Origin: Ahaetulla prasina
Lineage: Eukaryota; Chordata; Lepidosauria; Squamata; Colubridae
DNA: 64,000 nt
Direction: 5' to 3'
NCBI RefSeq assembly: GCF_028640845.1
Contig: NC_080541.1
Location: 154,073,502-154,137,501, forward strand
Shown here: positions 56,896-64,000 of the stretch, one piece after another
How the letters are laid out: the number at the start of each line of letters is the position of its first letter
How positions within the stretch are numbered: position 1 is the first letter of the stretch
The notes under the pieces: generated by a model
What the model was told of the DNA's origin: nothing
What the model saw: only the letters and a program-made list of their open reading frames with translations
Databases searched by the model: none
Made by a program: the position numbers and the translations under genes

Positions 56896-59800
56896 TGGCA
56901 GTCCTAACTAATTGATGACCCACCAAACGGAATGCCACATAACTGAAAGGCATATTTGAAGCCTTTTAAGATGCTTAATAACATATGTATTCCAAGTCTT
57001 ATGTAGGTAGTAAAGACAGGAGCTTTATCAAGATGCTGCTGTTGGATTATATGGCACATAGCCTTTAAGATGTACTTGTCTGGGTTAATCCCATATGAAA
57101 TCTGGTGAACAGCCACAAAAAGAAAGCCCATATCAAATGGACACGATATGGCTAATATAGCCTAATTCATAAACCTTTGGAAATACGCAACTATGGACCT
57201 TTTTAATAAATGCACGCCGGTCCTTATAGGCTTGGTCTACAAAGTTTTCATGACTTGTGGATTATTCCCATGTTTAAATTCAGTTTTTCCCAACCTGGTG
57301 CTCTTCAAGTATGTTATGCTAACACCCCCAAAATTCTGCAGGGAGTTTGGATGTTGGTGAAGCGTATAACTAAATGGAACTAGGTTGGAAGAAAATTGCT
57401 GTAGACCAATCAGCCCTTGGTTAGTATGTTAACATTATTCATATCTCTTATAACAGAATAAAAAAACAAGTCTTGCAGACTTCATGGACACACTTATGAA
57501 TTTCTTAGCAACAGTGCAAAAGTAATTTACCACTGTATACTCTTGAAAGGTACCTTTGACATCTCAATCCAGCCCAGAGTCTTGGAATTTTGAAGGTGTC
57601 CCATTCAGGTACAAAACATTTACAATCCTACTTGGATTTTTGATCAATTAGGTGTTGCCACTTAGCTGAACCCATATATAGAAAAGAGGGAATTAAAATG
57701 TTGTTGAACCTGGACTTTGGACTCTTCTTCCCCATAAACATATATTTTTTCCCCTATGTATCTCTAGAATATTTCCGTATAAATGAATAACACTACGCAC
57801 AGTGAGAACAAAGTGTCAAGTAACTCTACCAGATTCACATCAGGGCTCAAATTAGAAGAAGGAAACCACGGTCTCAGGTGGAGCTGATTATTTCTTTGGG
57901 AACCAAACAACCATGCTTTCTGGCCTCAGACTAATACTTGAATCCCACCAAGGCTCCTTGGATCTGTTTATAAAAAACAAATCTTTATTCAGGACAAAGA
58001 ATTCTTATCTGAATTCCATAAGACTCCCATCAAGCTTCGTGCTTTCATACTCACACTAGCTACATGATAAACAGCCTTGCTTTCTCAAGCTTATTGTTTT
58101 CTTCTTTCTTTGTTATGTCTCAGTAACTAGAAGACAAACAGAATCAAAGCTGTGGGAAAGGAGCTCTGTTCAATAGGCCACCCTGCTGATCTTCTAAAAT
58201 AATTGTTTTATCTCTGTAGCAGTACCATCGGGTTTTATTATTATATCTTGTTTTACCAGCAAGCATAATTATAAATGACAGTGGCTTTCTACAGACCACA
58301 TGAGAAGACCAAGGGGAAAAAAAAACTCAGCCCAATAAAATGCAAGGTCTGGAAAAAAAAAAGTAAAAATCTGAGCATTGGATCAGGTCTTCCTCTCAAA
58401 CTGAACTGCAGCCTTTCTAAATCTTGGAAAACCTTTGGTTGATTTTTTGGGGCAAATAAATTTGGCTACTTGTCCATTTCAGATCGCTTTGGTAGAGAAA
58501 ACAGTTAGCAATAACCTGAAGGTTAGAAAATGAACTATTTTAGGGTGCTGCATTCATAAATGAGGAATGGTGAAAATATACATTCAGCTGTAGGAGTAGG
58601 AGACAGGATATTGGTTGGCATTTTTGCCCTGACACTTTCTCTTTCATGAGTAGGATAACCTTGAACTGTTTGGTGAACTTGGATAAGGCAGAATTCTTCC
58701 CAGGCATACCTTCCGTTTGTTTAGATCAACATTCATGGAAGAGACGTTGATAAAGAAACCTTATGTTCCACTGTTTGAATTTCAGCTTGGTCGCCAAGAT
58801 ATCTTGAGCTACAACCTCTGAACAACCCCAATTTAGCAGTATCTGACGAGGATTTCCCCCCCACCCCTCAGATCTCCCCAGGCAACTTTCCTCCTAGTTG
58901 GCTCTGCCCCATCTCGTTCTCTCAGGCTTTTCTTCCTATTTCTGTCACTTCTCCAAATCCTGCTCTTTGATTCAGTTCTGCTCTAGAAAGGTTATTAATT
59001 GTTTATGCCCCTATTCACTTTGAGGCTCGGTTTCTTTCATTAGTGTGTGTATTTTGGTCGCTGGACATGCAGTCAAACTGAGGGGAAAATACATATGAGG
59101 TAATAGTGTTTCTCTGGAATGAAAGAGATCTATGCTATTTCTCTCTAATATATAGGTAGTCATTAGAGAAAAAAGAATTGGAGAGTTCATTCCAAAGACT
59201 ATGTTAAAGATTTCCCAAATATTCTTCCTCTGCATACTCAATTTCTATCTAATAACAGCTACCTAAATTTTCAGATAATAACTGTTGTCAATACCAATGG
59301 TATAGGATGCTATTATGTAAGAGCCAATTACTCCAATAGAAAAAGATCTTCCAGAGTAAAAATTTATGCGAGCGTTCATAAATTAGAAAACCCAGATTGT
59401 TTATTTTATTCCATATCGTGCACCTTCCAGCTTTATTAGTCATTGAATACTTCTGAAACTTGGAAAAAAATGAGTTTTACAGTAAACAAAAAATATTTGC
59501 AGCACAGAAATGCTTATAAGATACAACTAGATGTATTCCATAAGAAATAGACATACACTTATTTAGAAATTTATGTGACTCTTTTCTATCAAAGATTAAG
59601 AGCTTTACTGACTGCTGGGCTATTCTCTTATTTTTCATGTTATTTTCATATACATATATATATATGAAAATACATAAGTACACACACACACACACACACA
59701 CATCTAGAAACAAATCAGAATGTTTTGCATGCACACTTGTGGCTTGCAGTAATACTGCTCAGGTGACAAAATACTGGGACATTTTATGAATTTAATGTTG

Positions 59801-60120
59801 ATTTATGCAGAATTCTTTTCCTGCTCTTTATATTTAAAATAATCTAATTGAGCCTCGCCATTTCAAGTGATATGAAAAACCCTGGAAATTTCATAGCAAA
59901 AAAATATGCATGCTGTTTTCTTCATCCTGAAATGAGGATGGAGGATTTTAGGTTTAGTTTTCGATATCAAAAAGTTAGAGGGATTTTTTTTATAAAGATG
60001 CAGACTTTGTCATCAAGTGAAACTGCCCAGTGTTCTCAAGGTAATCTGCACTTATCTGATGCCTGCCAGGTTTGTTTGTTTTTTGGTGTTTTTTTTTGGA
60101 TAACAGTTTCCATAACTATA
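56896..60120. other. No gene seen; short microsatellites
   Basis: About 3.2 kb of AT-rich unique DNA. (TA)n at 59651-59664 and (AC)n at 59681-59702. About 59750-59960 is repeat-free and could be conserved non-coding sequence. No exon supported. Confidence 0.35.
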
Positions 60121-60382
60121 ACCTGTGTGGCTCAGACTGGTAAGACAGTCTGTTATTAACACAGCTGCTTGCAATTACTGCAGGTTTGAGTCCCACCAGG
60201 CCCAAGGTTGACTCAGCCTTCCATCCTTTATAAGGTAGGTAAAATGAGGACCCAGATTGTTGGGGGCAATAAGTTGACTTTGTATATAAATATACAAATA
60301 GGATGAAGACTATTGCTAACATAGTGTAAGCCGCCCTGAGTCTTCGGAGAAGGGTGGGATATAAATGCAAATAAAAAAAAAA
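60121..60382 (+). mobile_element. tRNA-derived SINE with a CR1-like tail
   Basis: CTGCAGGTTTGAGTCCCACC (B-box region), CAAGGTTGACTCAGCCTTCC, AATGAGGACCCAGATTGTTG, then AAGCCGCCCTGAGTCTTCGG, AGAAGGGTGGGATATAAATG and (A)n. The last part copies the CR1/L3 3' end, so this SINE probably used CR1 machinery. Confidence 0.8.
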
Positions 60383-60419
60383 CTTGTACTCATGTTGGCC
60401 CAAGATATAATCCAATTCA

Positions 60420-60820
60420 ACTGTGTGACAATTTTTGAATGTAAAAGTTTCTGCTGGAGTAGACTGAAGATTGCCACTTGAATGTTGATGCTAGAGAAGG
60501 CTTTTTTTGTGGGGATAGCCAAGAAAACAAAGAAATCATAGATCAAATCAATTCAGCCTTCTCACTTGAAGGCACAACTCTCCAAATTATTATATTTGGG
60601 ACACATTATGTAGACACGTAGCTCTCTCCTCTCTCTTGAGAAGTCTATAATCCTAGAAAACATGAAAGAAAGGGAAGAAAAGGAGGGCCAGAGGCAAGGT
60701 GGATGCAATGGAATGTGTGAATGACCTTGGAGAATGAGGATAAGAAATGCTGCCTAGGAATCAGGCAAGAGTGGCAGGAGACTTAAGTGGCTTAAATGTC
60801 AGAGAAAGAAACATAGGAAA
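60420..60820 (+). mobile_element. BovB/RTE LINE coding remnant
   Basis: Translated pieces follow RTE ORF2 after the RT: FFCGDSQENKEIIDQIN (about 60500-60555), AFSLEG, FGTHYV, then GRKGGPEARWM (about 60678-60710). Stops and frame breaks are present. Assigned by resemblance to squamate BovB-type ORF ends. Confidence 0.6.
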
Positions 60821-60993
60821 GACCTGTTTTAATTGGTCAAGAAGTTAGAAGTGGCAGTAGGAAGTTTGTACTTTCAGACTTGCAAGATTCTGCTAATGTG
60901 GCTTTACAACAGAGTACAATTAATTCATCTATTTGTGTTTTCTGTCCGGTTTACCTGGGAGGATAGACAATGGAGAAATTCATTACAGACAGA

Positions 60994-61232
60994 GCCATGG
61001 GACGCAGTGGTTAGAATGCAATATTGCAGGCTAATTCTGTTGACTGCCAATTGCCAGCAGTTTGGCAGTTCAATTCTCATCAGCTCAAGGCTGACTCACC
61101 CTTCCATCCTTCCGAGGTCGGTAAAATGAAAACCCAGATTGTTAGGGGAAATAGGTTGACTCTGTAAATGGTTTGGAGAGGGCTGTAAAGTACTGTGAAG
61201 TGGTATATAAGTCTAAGTGATATTGTTGCAGC
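60994..61232 (+). mobile_element. tRNA-derived SINE (GCAGTGGTTAG head)
   Basis: GGGACGCAGTGGTTAGAATG (A-box region), GTTCAATTCTCATCAGCTCA (B-box region), CAAGGCTGACTCACCCTTCC, AAATGAAAACCCAGATTGTT, GGAGAGGGCTGTAAAGTACT and GTATATAAGTCTAAGTGATA. Complete head to tail and in the same family as 30118-30335 (minus). Confidence 0.88.
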
Positions 61233-61342
61233 ATTGATGAGGGCACTATTAGGAGAATAGTAATACTTCCCAACAGAAACAAAAAGAAAATGATGCTTGT
61301 CTTTTTCTAAAAAAATTCTTGAGAACTCTTAAGTACTAAGAT

Positions 61343-61482
61343 CAGGGGTCTCCAACCTTGGTCACTTTAAGACTTGTGGACTTCAACTCCCAGAGTTCCT
61401 CAGCCAGCAAAGCAAAGCTGGCTGAGGAAATCTGGGAGTTGAAGTCCACAAGTCTTAAAGTGACCAAGGTTGGAGACCCCTG
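61343..61482. mobile_element. Hairpin hAT-type element, near-perfect palindrome
   Basis: 140 bp. CAGGGGTCTCCAACCTTGG at the left, exact complement at the right. Arms of about 65 bp pair with hardly a mismatch around CAGCAAAGCAAAGCTG. Flanks actaagat and ctcaagat share only five of eight bases. Confidence 0.85.
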
Positions 61483-61490
61483 CTCAAGAT

Positions 61491-62106
61491 GATTTAGACC
61501 CATTCCTCCCAAAATGTTTTCATACTGTGATCAGCTAATAAAATCCAAGGCCAATAATGTAAGCTGGGAAGTTCTTGGTTCATATTCTACCTCTTATGAT
61601 ATTGCCTTAGGCAGGTCAAAATCCATGCTTTACTCCTGGCACAAGGTAAATCACTTCTTGTATTGTCTCCAAGAAAACTGCTTGGCAGGACCATGAAGTC
61701 ATCAGGACCACCAAGTCTATTACCACTGTAAAAGTAATAATCACAAGCCCAGACAAGAAGTCACAGCAAAGGTGCCAAAACCATGCATGTAAAAACCCAG
61801 CAACTCCTGCCTTGCTGTGGTCCACAGAGGCAGATCTGGATTGCAGCCACACCAGTCTCTTTTTCAGCTTTCAACCTTCAAAGGCTTTCTGCCTTCTTAG
61901 CCTGTTTCCTCCTTCTTAGGAATATTGATGATTCACATGCCATGATACATTTTAGTGCCGTGCCAAGGCTGAAACAAGCCCGGACAACTCTCCAGCTTCC
62001 CCAACCATTTTTTCTTTTCTTTTTCTGACAAATGTCTGGAAGAATATTGTTAGTGTTTAGATTGAATTTCAAGGAATGCTGGCTTCTAGCCGCTTAGTAT
62101 CAGAGG
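61491..62106. other. No gene seen
   Basis: Unique DNA up to the LTR. Confidence 0.4.
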
Positions 62107-62111
62107 TGATG

Positions 62112-62631
62112 TGTTGTGTCTGCGCCCCCCGAGCCGGGCCCCCTGCCAGAAAGTGACTTGGAAAGTGAGGGGGAAGGGCCATCAGGACTTACCTCGGGAG
62201 CACCGGCTTCCCTGGCTCAGCTCCAGGAGCCAGAGGCAGGCCAGGTGGAGGAGATAATGAGGCCTCTGTCCCCTGACTCTTTCTCCCCTCAGGCCACACC
62301 TTCAGACCCAGCTGATGGCAATCAGGCCTGGCTGGACCCTAGGTTTCGTAGGCAGGAGAGGCGGGAACAACAGAAGCAGGGGTGGGGCAGGCCTAGGAAG
62401 TGCTGAGTCATGGAGCCACACCCCAAAGGATATAAAAGCAGCAAGAGCTGCTGTGCCTCTTCGTAGCAGACAAATCAACTGCTTGACTAGAGCTGAAGCA
62501 CTGTTTGTTGATTCACCGGCGTCGAGGGAGATAATAGAGACACTTGGCAGAGGGTCGCTAGTTTGCTGCCAGAGCTGATAGTGCTGGCTAATTAAGCCAT
62601 CGCTCGGACAGAGGTGAGGGGGGACAGAACA
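62112..62631 (+). mobile_element. Solo LTR, subfamily 2
   Basis: Starts TGTTGTGTCTGC and ends GGGGACAGAACA; perfect 5-bp duplication tgatg (62107-62111 and 62632-62636). TATAAAA at 62431-62437. Sister of 45987-46611. A frame from 62116 runs 96 codons, with acidic LPESDLESEGEG and QEPEAGQVEE, then basic DPRFRRQERREQQKQGWGRP before the stop near 62406, just upstream of the TATA box. Confidence 0.94.
62431..62437 (+). promoter_or_regulatory. LTR TATA box
   Basis: TATAAAA about 25 bp after the stop codon of the LTR frame; same location as in the other LTRs. Confidence 0.6.
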
Positions 62632-62636
62632 TGATG

Positions 62637-63145
62637 TTTTATTAACCAAAAAGCCAGGTTCCCAAAGCATGGTTTGAAGTTGGTTTGCATAGAAATGGAT
62701 TGCCTGCAGTTGGTGAATATGTAAAAAAAATAAAAAAAAATAAGGGCGGCTTTGTTGAAAATGAAAATTCAAAGCCAGTAGTAGGGGGGGGGAGGGAGGG
62801 AATATGTAAAAAATGCAAACTCAGACTTTGCATACTTGTTACACTTTCGGCAATTTGCATTCAACCATAGTTTAGCAGGATATGCAAACTGGGCCTGTTC
62901 TATTCACTAGATACCAGTCAGATTTAGCTAAGTACTAACATTTCTCAGGGAAGATGTTATTCATATTTATGAGGACTAGTCCCACTATGTATAGCTTTGT
63001 GTTTCAAAGCTATACATAGGCTCTTGGCCTCTTTCTCTCTCTTTTCTCTTCTTAAAAATCTTGAATGAGAGGGAGATCTTATCTCTGCAAAAAGAAAGAA
63101 CTTGGGTAGTGGAATTTTATTTACTTTGGTTAGTTACGTTTGGCC
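62637..63145. other. No gene seen
   Basis: Unique DNA. GTTTCAAAGCTATACATAGG, with the complement of CTATACATAG just before it (about 62986-63020), forms a short inverted repeat. Confidence 0.35.
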
Positions 63146-63540
63146 TAGTTTGGTCAAGTGGTTAAGGCACAAGACTAGAAAACATGAGACCGTGAGTTCA
63201 AGTCCTATCTTAAACATGTCAGCTGGGTGACTTGGGGCCAATCACTCTCTCTCTCAGTCTAAAGCAGGGATCTCCAACCTTGGTCCCTTTAAGACTTGTG
63301 GACTTCAGCTCCCAGAGTTCCTCAGCCAGCTTTGCAAAGCTGGCTGAGGAACTCTGGGAGCTGAAGTCCATAAGTCTTAAAGGGACCAAGGTTTGAGACC
63401 CCTGGTCTAAAGACCCCAACAATCACAGGATTGTTGCTGTGGAGAAAATAAGAGGAGGAAGATTTATTGGATATGCACATTGGATATATTAGCTGGCTTG
63501 AATTATTTCTAAAAACCATAAAGGCAGAATAGAAATAACA
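63146..63540 (+). mobile_element. tRNA-derived SINE interrupted by a hairpin element
   Basis: TTTGGTCAAGTGGTTAAGGC (A-box region), GACCGTGAGTTCAAGTCCTA (B-box region), GGGTGACTTGGGGCCAATCA, CTCTCTCTCAGTCTAAAG, then the hAT element. After it come CACAGGATTGTTGCTGTGGA, GAAAATAAGAGGAGGAAG and the TTGAATTATTTCTAAAAA tail region. Same family as 17440-17725. Confidence 0.85.
63265..63404. mobile_element. Hairpin hAT-type element with perfect 8-bp duplication
   Basis: 140 bp from CAGGGATCTCCAACCTTGG to its complement. A perfect 8-bp duplication, gtctaaag (63257-63264 and 63405-63412), proves hAT-type insertion into the SINE. The two arms pair almost completely around CAGCTTTGCAAAGCTG. Confidence 0.95.
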
Positions 63541-64000
63541 AATAATTTCGAAGGGATTATTTGATTCATTGGGAATTCCAAAGGGGAGCAAAAATCTTGA
63601 CACTATGCTAGTGTCAATGCCGCTCCCGGGTGTATGGATGTTGGTTTGGTCCAGGTTAACTACATGATTGTTAGAGTTGGTATTAATTCCTGCAGAAGAA
63701 GCAGCTTTTCCTCTGCCTGGGATTATTGTGCTGTTGCTTCCCTCTGGTGAGAAATGAAAAACAGTGTGGTTTTATTTCACTATTTGGGGCATATCCAAAG
63801 GAAAAGTTGCCTTGGGGCATGATTATTTACTGTGAGGAAGGGAGGGAGGGGAAAGAAGAAAGACCTGGGAGGAGATGAGGAGTTGCTTGTTGTCGTTTTA
63901 GTGAGCAAGGCAATGTTCTGAACTGTGAATGCTAAATTTGCAAAAAAAAAAAAAAAAAAGTAGAGGACAGTATTTAACCTCTAATAGGGTGGAGGAAACA
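63541..64000. other. No gene seen
   Basis: Unique DNA with a poly-A run at 63942-63959. Confidence 0.4.

Noticed and set aside
57283..57365. Possible further hairpin hAT element (CAGTTTTTCCCAACCTGG)
   Set aside because: The right arm is too diverged and no target duplication is visible.
60994..61232. A functional tRNA gene at the SINE head
   Set aside because: Only A- and B-box-like words are present, fused to a SINE body; no acceptor stem or cloverleaf.

Overview
This window reads as a gene-poor, AT-rich stretch of a squamate reptile genome, most likely a snake. The clues are: minus-strand SINEs of the Sauria type with a BovB-like tail, BovB/RTE fragments, CR1-clade LINE 3' ends of which one carries an expanded (AATAG)n microsatellite, L1 3' ends, Penelope-like element (PLE) pieces with hammerhead ribozyme motifs, and a nuclear copy of mitochondrial 16S rRNA that resembles snake 16S. 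I could not support any intact host protein-coding gene, exon, tRNA gene, CRISPR array or bacterial feature. The only host gene trace is a processed RPS15 pseudogene near 27.0-27.6 kb.

Layout. 0-9 kb: mostly unique AT-rich DNA, one solo LTR (2784-3322), short hAT-type elements, and a PLE hammerhead fragment between two (TA)n tracts. 9-19 kb: unique DNA, a 16S rRNA insertion at 11.4 kb, a TA-flanked Tigger-like element, two hAT elements and a second type of hammerhead-bearing fragment at 16.9 kb. 19-26 kb: a CR1-clade LINE with (AATAG)n split by a hAT element, a Sauria SINE, a solo LTR (23.3-23.9 kb) and a 500-bp polypurine tract. 26-32 kb: hAT elements, the RPS15 pseudogene, a SINE, TA-flanked elements and a BovB fragment. 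32.9-34.9 kb: a decayed Helitron (Pif1-like) helicase interrupted by a hAT element. 36-38.7 kb: a nest of two L1 3' ends and a hAT element around a CR1. 39.6-40.4 kb: a degenerate DNA transposon. 41.2-43.9 kb: two tandem copies of an inverted PLE pair. 44-48 kb: SINE, TA-flanked element and two adjacent solo LTRs. 50-57 kb: CR1-clade fragments and a 2.6-kb L3-like CR1 with a long endonuclease/reverse-transcriptase frame. 60-63.6 kb: SINEs, hairpin hAT elements and another solo LTR.

The window is best understood as layered insertions. Many boundaries can be fixed from the sequence itself: 5-bp duplications flank all five solo LTRs (four exact), 8-bp duplications flank most hAT elements, 11-14-bp duplications flank the two L1s, and one hAT insertion has a paralogous empty site in the same window. 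The most interesting items are the hammerhead-bearing PLE palindromes, and an acidic-to-basic reading frame that stays open at the same place in most of the solo LTRs.
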